DNA of 64,000 nucleotides, taken from positions 248,001 through 312,000 of the forward strand of contig NC_018331.1 in assembly GCF_000234665.1 (NCBI RefSeq), given 5' to 3'. Below are positions 33,486 through 43,791 of the stretch, piece by piece (position 1 is the stretch's first letter; each line of letters opens with the position of its first letter). The notes beneath the pieces were generated by a model, which made no database searches, had not been told where the DNA came from, and worked only from the letters and a program-made list of their open reading frames with translations. The position numbers were made by a program, and so were the translations under genes. The DNA comes from Leishmania mexicana MHOM/GT/2001/U1103 (lineage: Eukaryota > Euglenozoa > Kinetoplastea > Trypanosomatida > Trypanosomatidae).

Positions 33486-34299
33486 GAGGGGCGCACGAGT
33501 GGTACTGGTAGGGCAGACGTTACGCGGGTGCAACGTCCGTTGACGCCTCGCCAGGGGTTGCGTTGTCTGCTCAAATCGCTGCTTGCGTGTGTTCACGGCA
33601 GGTTCAACGAAAAGCCTAGAACCCCTGCACGCGCACGCTTCGCACTTCCACACGACATCCCCGAAGGGATCGTCGTGCACGCGGGCCGCTAGAGGGGGCC
33701 CATATGCCTCCTCTTTCTCCCCGAGAAAACGGTCGCCTATCTCCCTTGTAGTTCCCCGCTCCTTGCGTTGCCAACGCGTACGACGACACCAACGAAACTG
33801 TGAGAAGGCGACGACTGGCCAGCGTCGCGCCATCAGACTAGGTGACTGGGAAGGAGGCAGGGAGGGAGGTGATGCGCAGGGTTCGACGTGCGCTCTCGCG
33901 TTTCACCGTACGCAACTCCTTGACAGCCCTGTCTTTGCCTGTCTCCCTCATCTTGGCTTCAGTAATACACCGCTACAGCGGTACAGCCTTGCAGGCACAC
34001 GCCTAAGAAGGTGGAGGGGGTGGGGTGTCGCACCTCGCTTTTCTACGCTGCCTTCTCCTCTTCGGCAGCCCATCAGTGAGATCACTTCCCCGGTGCGCTG
34101 AAAAAAGGTAGAGAGGTAAGCATAGACGATGTGCCCCCATATTCTCGAATGGGCCCCTCCCCCCATCGTGTAAGCCACGTTGGCGTGACCCCCTCACACA
34201 CATGCCGGACCGGTCCCGGTACTGTCTTGATGCGAATATGCACGCATCCGACCTACGCGTGGACTCGTCATCCTGAATGAAGCCGCCTTCATGTTGCCG
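33486..34299. other. intergenic region 3' of cytochrome b5 reductase
   Basis: No gene recognised. Minus-strand frames of 60-160 codons are open but show no known motif. It may include the flank of the retroposon remnant that follows. Confidence 0.4.
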
Positions 34300-35140
34300 C
34301 TCGCCGAGTTTGATGAGGACTAGATGCCCTTCAAGCAGGACGGCATCACGGCAGTCTCATTTTGAAGACTCCGATGGGTCACGGTGCTGCACCCCCAACG
34401 CGGCCATCATTCAACACTTGCGAAGTGAAGGAGATCGCCCCCCTCCCCCCCACGCGTGCATGACGCAGCACGAAGAAGGCGAGCACAGCAGGCGCCTGCA
34501 AGCGGCGCTTCGAAAAGCTCCTCTACCTGGCAGGAGGAGAAGACGCGTGAAGGGAGCGGCCACCTTGTCTTGGAGCGAGTTGAAGGTGACCGGGGAGTCC
34601 CAGTCCCCACATCGCCCTCCACGAGCCACGGACTCGAGCTCCAGCACACCGAAGACAACGTGAGGATTTTCATCAGGGTCTCCTCGTCGGCGTACAAGAC
34701 GCGGGCCAGTGACGTCGGGTCCGTTTGGTAATTCCGCCCCATCTTGGGGGACGTGCGAGCCGAGATCACCGTACGTGGCACTGAGTTTACGAACGTCACG
34801 GAGCCTCTGCCGCCCTGTGAAGCGGGCATGTGTTGCTGCGGCTACTGTCACGGCCGTTAGTCACGCGCGCAACACAGCCGAAGATGGTGTTGGCGGAGGT
34901 TCGAGAGGGAGGGAGTGTCGGGCAGCTCATGCAAGGGATTTTGTGGGCACCTCTACGTGGTGGCAGATGCGCAGCCTGTGGTGCCGCGTAGCCACGTTCG
35001 CGAGTGCCAGCAATCCTCCGCCGAAGGAGCATACAGCAGTGTTGTTCGCTCATGCGATGGAAGCGTCGATGCAGGCAAAGTACACGTGCGCTGGCTGCAC
35101 CATCATCAGCATCTTCAGGGGGCTTGGCGAGCTTCATGGC
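34300..35140 (-). mobile_element. possible degenerate ingi/L1Tc-type retroposon (DIRE), minus strand
   Basis: Overlapping minus-strand frames (34407-34829, 34411-34851, 34796-35137) read together like the decayed end of an apurinic-type endonuclease and the linker that follows it in ingi/R1-type elements. One frame has TFVNSVPRT and, further on, TDPTSLAR, in the place of the usual T-S-P-D-V-T-like motif. The other has VTFNSLQDKVAAPFTRLL, resembling the tryptophan/aspartate-rich segment after the endonuclease. Stops and frame changes show it is not functional. The similarity is by eye only. Orientation is opposite to the host genes. Confidence 0.3.
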
Positions 35141-36119
35141 GGGCTCACGCTAATGGACACAGCGCTCAGAGCGAATGGCACACCAGCTCTCCTCCACCGG
35201 GCGAGAGCGGTGAAACGAAAACCGACATGCTCCGGATATGCCGCAGCTCAAAAAACCACTGGTGCGTTGTCTGCTGCTGCTCGCGTGGAAAGCGGCGAGT
35301 CGATGGCACAGGGTCCCGCGGCGCCAACCACGAATCATTCTCCACCTTGCCTAGTCGGACAGGTTTGGTGGCATTGCCCATGACAGGTCAGGAAAATGGG
35401 GATGGAACCCCCTCCCCCAACTCGATAAGTTAACTGCTTCTCCCTCCTCCCTCCCATTCTCTCTCTGATGTCGTGCTCGCGAGGGGCACGATATACACAC
35501 ACTCACACACACACATTCATGCGTGCGTTGCAAACGCGCAGACGTGAACGTGCATACACTTGGGTGCGAGGTAAGGCTGTTCCTTCGCGACCGTACAAAA
35601 CACTAGTGAGCTGTGTCTTTCTGGCCCACGATATCACTTTAGGTCTTCTGCCGTAGTGTATGACAGGACGGCGGGAGGGGGTGGCGGAAAAGTCGATTAG
35701 ACTGCGAAACGGCGGCGCACCAGCAACACACTCAGCGAACAGCCCGCACCCAGTGCAGAGGTCGTGCTCACTGACTGCGGTGCGGACTTGGCCTTCGCGT
35801 AGGAAAGGTAAAAGTAGCTCGATTGTGACCGAGCCAGTGCGCCACGTCAACAGAGAGTGAAGGCACCACCCGCGCCTCTTCGTCCGCTATCCCTTCTCTC
35901 TCGTCCCCCTCCCATCCTGCCCCCCTCCCCCCTCACACACGCTTTTCGACTAGCCGCCGCATAAGCACACACGCAAATTATCAGGTGGATTGTGCGCAGG
36001 GCGAGTCACCGCATTCCGATTAGGCGAAACTCCACACTCCACTCTCTGCCGTCCGCCTGTAGGCACTTGGGGCCATTTCCCAGGTGCCAGCGCCTCCGTC
36101 GTAACGTCCTCAGTGTGCC
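35141..36119. other. intergenic region upstream of complex I subunit
   Basis: No gene seen. It contains (CA)n near 35495-35515 and a pyrimidine-rich stretch at about 35875-35940. Confidence 0.5.
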
Positions 36120-36142
36120 CGGCGCCACTTTTGCCTTTCCAG
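36120..36142 (+). promoter_or_regulatory. trans-splice acceptor for NDUFS7 gene
   Basis: A pyrimidine tract (CACTTTTGCCTTTCCAG) with AG at 36141-36142, eight bases before the ATG at 36151. It fixes the start and excludes the longer frame that begins at a GTG at 35992. Confidence 0.6.
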
Positions 36143-36150
36143 CGCTCACA

Positions 36151-36756
36151 ATGTTGCGCTTCACACGTGCCTCTTTCACTGGCCGCGCGATGATCTCGCG
36201 CGGTAGTCCTGAGTGGTCCCACCGCCTTGATCTCAAGAAGGGCAAGAAAACAACGCTGGCGCACAAGCTCGGCACAAGCAAGCCCAACAACGCCTTGCAG
36301 TACGCGCAAATGACGTTGCACGACTTGACAGAGTGGGTCGTGGCCTACTCGCCGTGGCCGCTAACCTTTGGTCTTGCCTGCTGCGCCGTGGAGATGATGC
36401 ACTCCTACTCGTCGCGCTACGACTTAGACCGATTTGGTATTGTGCCGCGTCCCTCGCCTCGTCAGGCGGAGATCATTATCGTCTCCGGCACCGTGACCAA
36501 CAAGATGGCACCGCTGCTGCGCAACATCTACGTTCAGATGGTGAACCCAAAGTGGGTGATTTCGATGGGTAGCTGTGCCAACGGCGGTGGCTACTACCAC
36601 TTCTCCTACGCCGTACTCCGCGGCTGCGAGCGGGCGATCCCGGTCGACTTCTGGATTCCTGGCTGCCCGCCGTCGGCCGAGAGCCTCGTATTTTGTCTGC
36701 ACAACCTGCAGAAGAAGATCCGCTGGCACGAGATTCAAAAATACTCGGTGCGGTAA
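36151..36756 (+). CDS. NADH:ubiquinone oxidoreductase 20 kDa subunit (PSST/NDUFS7), 201 aa
   Basis: Complex I subunit that carries iron-sulfur cluster N2, the last redox centre before ubiquinone. The four ligand cysteines are present: adjacent C77-C78 in [10 protein letters not shown]142 in MGSCANGG and C172 in [10 protein letters not shown]. The mature core is typical in length (about 165 residues). The N-terminal [13 protein letters not shown] is a basic, acid-free mitochondrial presequence. In most eukaryotes this gene is nuclear, as here. Trypanosomatids retain complex I genes, although its importance varies by species and stage. It has the best-supported function in the window. Confidence 0.97.
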   Translation: MLRFTRASFTGRAMISRGSPEWSHRLDLKKGKKTTLAHKLGTSKPNNALQYAQMTLHDLTEWVVAYSPWPLTFGLACCAVEMMHSYSSRYDLDRFGIVPRPSPRQAEIIIVSGTVTNKMAPLLRNIYVQMVNPKWVISMGSCANGGGYYHFSYAVLRGCERAIPVDFWIPGCPPSAESLVFCLHNLQKKIRWHEIQKYSVR

Positions 36757-38036
36757 GCATGACAGAGGAGGGACGCACACAGAGGGCGAGCGCGAGCGAC
36801 ACCCACACGAGAAGGGGCGGAGGTGACGCACTGAAGAACATGATGGGGAAACGGGGAGGCAACGGAGGCAGGCGTGCAGACATGAAAGTCCCATGACCGG
36901 AGTGGGAAGGGCTGGCGCTTACTGCATACTCGAAGGTGTGTGCGGTGCCGAGAGTGTGTCTTGATATCGCGGGGACTCCCTCGCTTGCATGTGTGGCGCG
37001 TCCATTTTCCTCGTCCAACCCTCGAGCTCATGCCCTCATGTCCATGGGCTGCCTTGGACTTTTCTCTGCGTCCCTTTAGTAGCGGATTGCTCGTCAACAT
37101 CGCTCGCTGCCTTTTTTTTCGCTCGTGTGTGGGTGTGCCGTGTGTCGATACTTCGATGTAGATCTTCGCATGTGTATGGGGGCGTACATAGAGGTAGGCC
37201 TGCATGTTTGGACCCGGCGCCCTCGTTCGCTCGGTTGCGGGTCGTCTCGGCGTGCGTACGTGCTTGCGTGTGCCGTGCCATCTTTGTTTTACTTTGCTTT
37301 TGTTTGTGCTCTAGGTCTCATCCTTTTCCGTGCGTCCTCTGGACGTGTGCACTGAAGCGGTAGGCTGGTGCACGACCAGCCTCCCCCTTCCCTTTTCCTC
37401 CCCCCTTCCATCAGCCACACACCCACACCAACACGTGCACGAATCTTTTCTCTGTTTTCCCTCTGCACGTTTTGTATGCTCTGTAGTGCATTAGGTAGCG
37501 TTAGCACGTGTATAGTCTATCGTTGTCGCCGTGCTCTGACGGAGAGCGAAATCAGAAACTCGAAGCAAGACATGCGCTCTCTCGCGACCAGACGCGCGGA
37601 AAACCGTGCACGCTCTCTCGATGCGGGCATGCACTGTAGCTGTGGCGCTGCGAAGGCTTCTGCTGTGAAACGCACAGACCATAATCCGACTTTTTGCTTC
37701 TCCTGCGTGTGTCTGTCTGTCTGTGTACTTCGGAGGATCCAGAAGTAAATCCATTCGGGATGCACCGCACGCCGCCGCCTTTACTCGCATGCGCACCTCG
37801 ATGACCTTCGTCGTCTTCACGTCGTTGCAGACGAATAGCCTCTCTCACCGGTTTCCTCTGGGTGTACCTCTGGAGATTATCATTGCCTCTTCAGATGCTT
37901 GACTGAACTCCGCGCATCTACACACCAACACACGGACACACCTACATATGTCCTCCTCTCCCTCGATTATCTGCTGCACGTGCACCGCCACCGCAGAACA
38001 TAGGGAACTACACACCATGCTTTCATCTCCGTTGCG
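36757..38036. other. intergenic region
   Basis: No gene seen. TG-rich and pyrimidine-rich stretches (37095-37120, 37375-37410). Probably the NDUFS7 3' UTR. Confidence 0.5.
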
Positions 38037-38048
38037 ATGCCATCGGAC

Positions 38049-38340
38049 ATGGTGAATGTTGTTCTCGTCGAGCGTACCCCGGAACAGGTGATTGTGGAAT
38101 ACCTAGGCAGCGCCGTAGATGAGGGCGCCGATACCGTTCCCCACGGTGCAGCGCCGCAACGTGTTTACATTCAGCACAGAAGACACCGCCCCATGGAGCG
38201 GGTACGCGGACAGTGTCCACGGATACACGCATGCACTGGTGACGCGCCACGAGATGCAAGAGACACCTCACGTGTATGACGAGCACCAACGTCATGGTGC
38301 GTTGTAGGCACGTGTGGCCCCGTTTACGAAGTAGCGCCAT
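38049..38340 (+). pseudogene. broken Dabb (stress-responsive A/B barrel) gene
   Basis: The first part reads MVNVVLVERTPEQVIVEYLG, matching the opening strand and helix of the intact Dabb protein at 39660 (MLHVVLFKTDAKKFAKEFPG). The match then moves to the frame one base further on, from about 38125-38145, with FTFSTEDTAPWSGY and VHGYTHALVTRHE. These align with VDFSIRPKNSNPWPGY and SQGYTHALISSHA of the intact copy. A stop (TAG, 38305-38307) follows HGAL, where the intact copy continues HKALQVRLL. So there is one frameshift and one early stop. An in-frame ATG at 38037 would add four residues. It is the upstream member of a three-copy tandem group. Confidence 0.75.
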
Positions 38341-39659
38341 GGCGCATGGACATTGCAGTTGGTCGTGGCCTGGATAATAGGATTTCCGTTACTGGGACAA
38401 AGATGCCCAACGGACACGCAAGCACAGGGTTGACGTCAGGCTTTCGAGAAGATTGGGGGTGGGAGGGGGGTAGAGAGAGCAGGGGGACCAAATGCATGCA
38501 TGCGTACCCCAGTGGTGACGATGTGAGCGCTGTGCGCTTGCGTCGTCGTCTCTGGGTTGATGTCCTCACTCCTACCCCCGATGGTGTACGCCTGATGATA
38601 TACGCCGAGCAGGCGCACACAAAAACACCTCTTGGGTCTGTGGACTGCCCTGTTCGTGCAGTCTCCCTTCGGATTCCTTCCGCTGTTTGTGTTTTGCGTT
38701 TTCGATGAAGCCATTGACAAGTGCCGAGGGCTTGTGTGCAGCGTCGCGTCTGCGGCATCTTCCTGTTGTCGTGGTGTGTACCGTGATTGTTACAATGGTG
38801 TGTGCCCCCCTCCTCTTGCCGGTCATTCAGCGGGCCCTCTTTTCTTCGTGTGTGTTCTCGATGACTTACTCGTGCCCTCCCCCTCCTCTCGTTATGGCTT
38901 CCCTTCTGCTGATACGGCACCATGCTAGCCTTCGCTTGTGTTGTGTCCTGGTGTGTCCCTCATCCGATACACGGTGTCTCTCTGTCTGTCTGCCGTTACT
39001 GCTACTCCTGCAGAGGAGCACTTTTTTTTGCCCACGTACGGCAACAGGCGCACGTGCCCAGGCGAGCACACCCACCCACACACACACGCACGCGCGAAAG
39101 GCTGTGATGAAGTGGGCGCACACTTGTGCACATGAAACCGCTGCCCAGAGCGTGAAAGTCGGAAAACAAAAAAAAGGAAAAAAGCGGAGAACAAGAGAGG
39201 CAAGAAAAAAATGTGTGTGTGTGGGGGGGGGAATGGTTGCAGGACTGCAACGTGCTGCCGTCTTTTCATCACACTCCCTTCTCCTCCATCAGCTCCTTGG
39301 TGGATCTGCCCCGCACCTCCTCACATCTCTTAGGGGCCTGTGTGCCTCGCATCTCGTTCTCTTTGCGTGTGCATGGGAGGACTGCCTGGATGCCTGTCCA
39401 CCACTCTTTCTTCACCCCCTCCCTCTCTCCCCCTCCACGACATCCCTCTTCTCCTCACATAGACTCACTGCTCGCCCACGTGCCATCGCCGTTTGACTCC
39501 ACCGCAACGTTGTTTTCTTTTTTTCCTCACAGACCCCTATCAGCCAGGACATGCCAACACGCACTTGGTCGCAGTCGGCACGCATCTCTCTCTCGTGAGG
39601 ACCTTCTGTGCTGTTCCCTGTCGTCTCGCGCTCCTACGCACGCAAGCTGAGGCGATACC
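38341..39659. other. intergenic region between Dabb pseudogene and Dabb gene 1
   Basis: No gene seen. It contains TG and G runs near 39211-39230 and a long C/T-rich tract (39380-39530), a probable splice-acceptor region for the next gene. Confidence 0.5.
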
Positions 39660-39992
39660 ATGCTTCACGTTGTCCTCTTCAAGACCGACGCAAAGAAGTT
39701 TGCGAAGGAGTTCCCTGGAAGCTCGCTCGAGGAAGCCATCGAATCACTGCACCAGGCCAAAATCCCCGGCCTTGTCGATTTTAGCATACGTCCCAAGAAT
39801 AGCAACCCCTGGCCAGGCTACCAGGATCACTCGCAAGGCTACACACACGCATTGATATCGAGTCATGCGAGCGCGAGCGCGCTGCGCACCTACGCTGAGC
39901 ATCCAGCGCACAAGGCGCTGCAGGTGCGCCTCCTCAAGTGTGTCACGGCGCCGCCTCTCCGTATGGAGCTCGATATTCACCCCAACCTGTGA
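39660..39992 (+). CDS. Dabb-domain (stress-responsive A/B barrel) protein, 110 aa
   Basis: A small protein made of one dimeric alpha/beta barrel (Dabb) domain, residues about 2-100. The opening strand HVVLFK, the central strand VDFSIRP and the signature YTHALISSHASASALRTYAEHPAHKAL (about 61-87) fit the family's F/Y-T-H-A-L ... Y-x-x-H-P-x-H pattern. The family is linked to stress responses in plants and bacteria; the function in trypanosomatids is unknown and no catalytic residue is assigned. The start is the only ATG near the beginning of the fold. It is the middle member of a tandem group with a broken copy upstream and a diverged copy downstream. Confidence 0.82.
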   Translation: MLHVVLFKTDAKKFAKEFPGSSLEEAIESLHQAKIPGLVDFSIRPKNSNPWPGYQDHSQGYTHALISSHASASALRTYAEHPAHKALQVRLLKCVTAPPLRMELDIHPNL

Positions 39993-40835
39993 AAGCAGTG
40001 GTGAAGCGAAAAAAAAGAAAATGATACAGGACATTCTATTCATTTGGATGTCATACCTCGTACTACGCGTCGCCACGTGTCAGCAAGTCTCGATATCCGA
40101 GAGCAGATGCGCCATGATACGCGTCCCTTTGTGCTTTTTTTTGTGTGTGTGCGCAGGTGCATAAAACAGCGTCTACACTGAGGACCAATTTGCTTAGTAG
40201 TCATTACGTGACGGGCGGCGAACATTCAGCACCAAAAGGCAGTTGCTGTAGCATGCAGTGCGGTTTTTTTTTTGGAAACGGAAAAGAACGAAGATGTGCC
40301 GCATCTCAGAGCACCCATGACTCCTCGCGTGCAGCCGACGAAGATGTGCATCTGCATCGGTGTGCTTGCCTGTCTCTCAAAGACGTGTGCCGCCCTACCG
40401 TCGTGGCACATGGCGTACAAGCTATTTCCACTTCGTGTGCATGTGGTCATAACCGTCCGCCCCCCCCCCCCCACACACACAGCCGCTGCCGGTACAGTAG
40501 TCCACATGGGCCTTGCTTGTGGCCCGCTTTGTGTCCGTGCCATCTCGCTTGGCTCCTTCCCCACCCCCTCCTCGTGCGTCGTGCTGTCAGCTCGACAGTT
40601 CCACCTCAACCTCCTCACATCGTCTGTGTTTCGCTGTCTTGCGCCCTTCGTTGACGGGCTGCCTAATCACAGACAGCATCGCAGCAGTAACCACGACAGA
40701 GACTTAACAGACACACGCGCACGTGACTCATACAATATAAGAGCCACTTATTCACAAAGGCAGAGAGAGGGGAAGGGGCAGCACCTTCACTCGTGGGACT
40801 GTGTCGTCTGTCGCGGAGTGCATTAGGCCAACGCC
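39993..40835. other. intergenic region between Dabb genes
   Basis: No gene. It contains a C13 run followed by (CA)n at 40460-40481. Confidence 0.5.
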
Positions 40836-41219
40836 ATGGAGCTCAGCCCGTCCAATGCGAAGGAAGAGGCTCACCATACATCGCTGAACCCGCAGGTGAA
40901 CTCCGTCTGCCACTGCGCGCATCTGAGGCTGAAAGGCCCACTGCAAGTCGAGAAGCTGCGTGAACTGCTCAAGAGGGTACGCACGACCGTGCCGGGCCTC
41001 ATCGAGCTTCACTTTGGCGAAAACATGAATGTCTCCGGGAGCAACGCCTACTCCGCACAGGGCAACACGCACGCCCTCTTCAGTCGCCACCAGAATGGGC
41101 AGTACCTCAAAATGTACAAGACCCACCCGGCTCATATGGATCTCATGACCTACCTAATGAGCATGGCGGAGCGCCCTGCGACAGTGGTTGACTTCGTCAA
41201 CCTCACTTCAAGCCTTTGA
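40836..41219 (+). CDS. diverged Dabb-domain protein, 127 aa
   Basis: The third member of the tandem group. After about 22 extra N-terminal residues (MELSPSNAKEEAHHTSLNPQ) come a first strand (VCHCAHLRLKG), a helix (VEKLRELLKRVRTTVPGL) and a strand (IELHFGEN). The signature NTHALFSRHQNGQYLKMYKTHPAHMDL aligns with YTHALISSHASASALRTYAEHPAHKAL of the 39660 protein. It lacks the WPGY segment of its neighbour. Function unknown; dimer formation through the barrel is expected from the family. The start is the first ATG of the frame. Confidence 0.8.
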   Translation: MELSPSNAKEEAHHTSLNPQVNSVCHCAHLRLKGPLQVEKLRELLKRVRTTVPGLIELHFGENMNVSGSNAYSAQGNTHALFSRHQNGQYLKMYKTHPAHMDLMTYLMSMAERPATVVDFVNLTSSL

Positions 41220-42049
41220 CAACCAGTCAACGCACCAAACCTCAAAAGGGTCGACATCTGTCACACATGCGCGCAAACATGGGGAGGCAGAGGTGCGCTG
41301 TCTTGCACGCCGGTCGACCGGTGCGCGAAAAAAAAGAGAGAGTATGAAGACCAACGATATGCGCTCAGCAAGTGACGTACGCACACCCTGAGACCCACTC
41401 GCCTCCGCTGCTCCTCATACACATCTTCAAGAGCGAAAAGGATCGCATGTGGAGCTGCGCTCCCCGCAAATCAAGCTAACCAACCGCCAGGACATATGTA
41501 TGTGCATTAGCGGAGGAGGCTGGTCCGGGCAGGAGCAGAGATGGTAGATGTAGGGGAAGAGAGTTTGGGTATGGTGATATCTCCTCTTTTATAGGACGGC
41601 ATATTGGCAGAGCTCGATTCACGAGCGTGGTGAGGCGATACATGACCATTGTAGGCGTAGTCGAGGGGGGACGCTGATTGTGACCTAGCACGAAGAAGAT
41701 AGCCCTCTGTAGATACAGCAAAGTGATGCTTGAGAGAGAGAAAGCAAGGGTGAGAGCGATGCCGTTACTCCGTGCGCATGTAGTACTGCTCACGACATGC
41801 CCGTTTTTTTTTTCTTATAACGGCGCCGCCTGCTTGCTTTATGTGTGCCGCGTGTTCATCTCTTTTTCTTCCTTTTCTTGTTGCAACCGAAGCGGGCCTC
41901 TCACCACCTTTCTCTTTCTCAAGCCTTTCCCTTGCTCGTATCACGTGCGCTCGCTCCTTCATCACAAGCTACGTGCCACTGCTCGCTGCCGCTCCTCCTG
42001 CACGCTTCCCTTATTATCTTTCACGGGCACCATCGACGAAGAGGCGCTG
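41220..42049. other. intergenic region
   Basis: No gene recognised. A 105-codon minus-strand frame (41476-41793) has a hydrophobic stretch but no family resemblance, and all the confident genes are on the other strand. Confidence 0.45.
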
Positions 42050-42337
42050 ATGGGCATCCCTTCTCCATCTTCCTCCTTCTCTCCCGCGCGTGTTTGTTCC
42101 TCGTCTGACATCACCAGCAACACCAACACGCTACGACGCGCGAAAAAGGAAGAAAGCCTGATGCAGGCGCTGTCAACACAACCACCAAAACGGACAGATT
42201 CGCTTTGCGGAACCCTGCATTGTCGCTCTCGCGCGCGCCCGCAGGCTTTTCCGCCCATGTCCGCGCGCCTGAACATCAGTCATCGGCTGCGGATACCCCC
42301 ACTCTTCTCTCACGGTCCAAAGAGGCGCCCTCGATGA
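42050..42337 (+). CDS. possible small hypothetical protein, 95 aa
   Basis: ATG-initiated frame. The N-terminus is Ser/Pro-rich (MGIPSPSSSFSPARV), the middle is charged (NTLRRAKKEESLMQAL) and the C-terminus is very basic (ending GPKRRPR). The composition is less pyrimidine-driven than in the surrounding frames, which is why it is listed. There is no known domain and no convincing splice acceptor close by, so it may equally be untranslated. Confidence 0.25.
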   Translation: MGIPSPSSSFSPARVCSSSDITSNTNTLRRAKKEESLMQALSTQPPKRTDSLCGTLHCRSRARPQAFPPMSARLNISHRLRIPPLFSHGPKRRPR

Positions 42338-43078
42338 CTGTTTTCTTTCTTCTTCCTATTTGTTTCCTTCCCACCTCGTTAATTATTTGTTTTCGTTGTG
42401 ACGGGAGTCGACTGCGTGGCAGGCAGAGGTTTGAAGCCTTGTTCATGCCTTGCTTCTCGGCATGTGCGCGCGAATGCGCAGGTACTCCTATATCTATACA
42501 TCTATGCAAATACACACATATATATATATCTGTATGTATCTGTGTCTGCAGATGATTGCGGCAGACATGGCCGGTCCTGTTCGTGAAAAAGGTTATTGTG
42601 ATTTTCAAACGAAAAAAAGGGAAGTCTCTCCCGCGGTGTCGTTCTTGCGCGATTCGCGCACGTCATTCATGACAACGATCCACGGGTTGTTGGCGGCTGT
42701 CTCTCTCTCTCCGCCGCCTTCTTTTATGACCTTTGTGTGTCATGTCTGCTAGCGTCGACCCGCGTCGCGGGCGGTGTCACCTCTCCTCTGTCTTTCTTTT
42801 TCGCTTTTCATCCTACCCGTCTCCTCTCTCACCGTCCCCGTTCCATCTCGACCATCCCCTATGCGCCGCCAAGAATTTCGCATACCCCTTCTAGAAATCA
42901 CACTCTCTTGTTATTTTTCCTTATTTTTTTTTTTGCGTCCTCACGATAGCCTTGCTTCTGCGTCATTGTGCCAACTCGTCTCTCTTACCATCTCCCTGCT
43001 CCGTACTTCACACGTCCGCCTATCTGCCACACATTCTCTGTCAAGTGTGGCTGAGCGGCTCAGCACTTACCCCATTGC
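42338..43078. other. intergenic region upstream of Rab1
   Basis: No gene. It has (TA)n near 42518-42528, T-runs near 42910-42935 and generally C/T-rich sequence. Confidence 0.5.
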
Positions 43079-43115
43079 GTTCTCGCGTCCTCTCTCTTCC
43101 TTTGCCCACATCCAG
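43079..43115 (+). promoter_or_regulatory. putative trans-splice acceptor for Rab1
   Basis: A C/T tract (TCTCTCTTCCTTTGCCCACATCCAG within 43090-43115) with AG at 43114-43115, 73 bases before the ATG. The AG touching the ATG (43187-43188), after a second tract, would leave no leader and is less likely. Confidence 0.4.
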
Positions 43116-43188
43116 ACTATTTCCGTCCACGCACCTCCTCCGGCTCTTTTTTTTCTTTTCAACCGTCTCGTCCCCCTTCCACGCAAAG

Positions 43189-43791
43189 ATGACCGCTGAG
43201 TACGACTACCTCTTCAAGCTGCTGCTGATCGGCGACAGCGGTGTCGGTAAGTCCTGCCTGCTACTCCGCTTCGCCGATGACAGCTACACCGATAGCTACA
43301 TCTCCACCATCGGTGTCGACTTCAAGATTCGCACGCTGAACCTGGAAAGCAAGGTAATCAAGCTGCAGATTTGGGATACCGCCGGCCAGGAGCGCTTCCG
43401 CACCATCACGAGTAGCTACTACCGTGGTGCCCACGGCATCATTATAGTGTATGACACGACCGACATGGAGAGCTTCAACAACGTCAAGACGTGGCTGAGC
43501 GAAATCGAAAAGTATGCAAGCGAGAACGTCAACAAGATCCTCGTCGGCAACAAATGCGATTTGGTCACAAAGAAGGTCGTGGACACGCAGATGGCGAAGG
43601 ACTTTGCCGACTCTCTTGGCATCCCGTTCCTTGAAACGAGCGCCAAGAACTCCACAAACGTCGAGGAGGCCTTCATCCAAATGGCATCTGGAATCAAGGC
43701 GCGCCTGGCCGTGAGTGGTGAGGCCAAATCTGTGACCCGCCCCAACCTGCAGAACCCCCCCACAGCAAAGAAGGACGACAGCTGCTGCTAA
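43189..43791 (+). CDS. Rab1: Rab1/Ypt1-type small GTPase, 200 aa
   Basis: A membrane-traffic GTPase, expected to act in ER-to-Golgi transport. All G motifs are intact: P-loop GDSGVGKS (residues 15-22), switch I with [14 protein letters not shown] (37-50), WDTAGQERF (62-70), NKCD (121-124) and ETSAK (149-153). The C-terminal CC (199-200) is the double geranylgeranylation signal. The [28 protein letters not shown] start and the [10 protein letters not shown] effector region are typical of Rab1/Ypt1 rather than Rab8 or Rab11. The start is the first ATG that gives a standard N-terminus. Confidence 0.96.
   Translation: MTAEYDYLFKLLLIGDSGVGKSCLLLRFADDSYTDSYISTIGVDFKIRTLNLESKVIKLQIWDTAGQERFRTITSSYYRGAHGIIIVYDTTDMESFNNVKTWLSEIEKYASENVNKILVGNKCDLVTKKVVDTQMAKDFADSLGIPFLETSAKNSTNVEEAFIQMASGIKARLAVSGEAKSVTRPNLQNPPTAKKDDSCC

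Noticed and set aside
35992..36150. Longer N-terminus for NDUFS7
   Set aside because: Begins at GTG and crosses the splice acceptor at 36141-36142; the ATG at 36151 gives a proper presequence.
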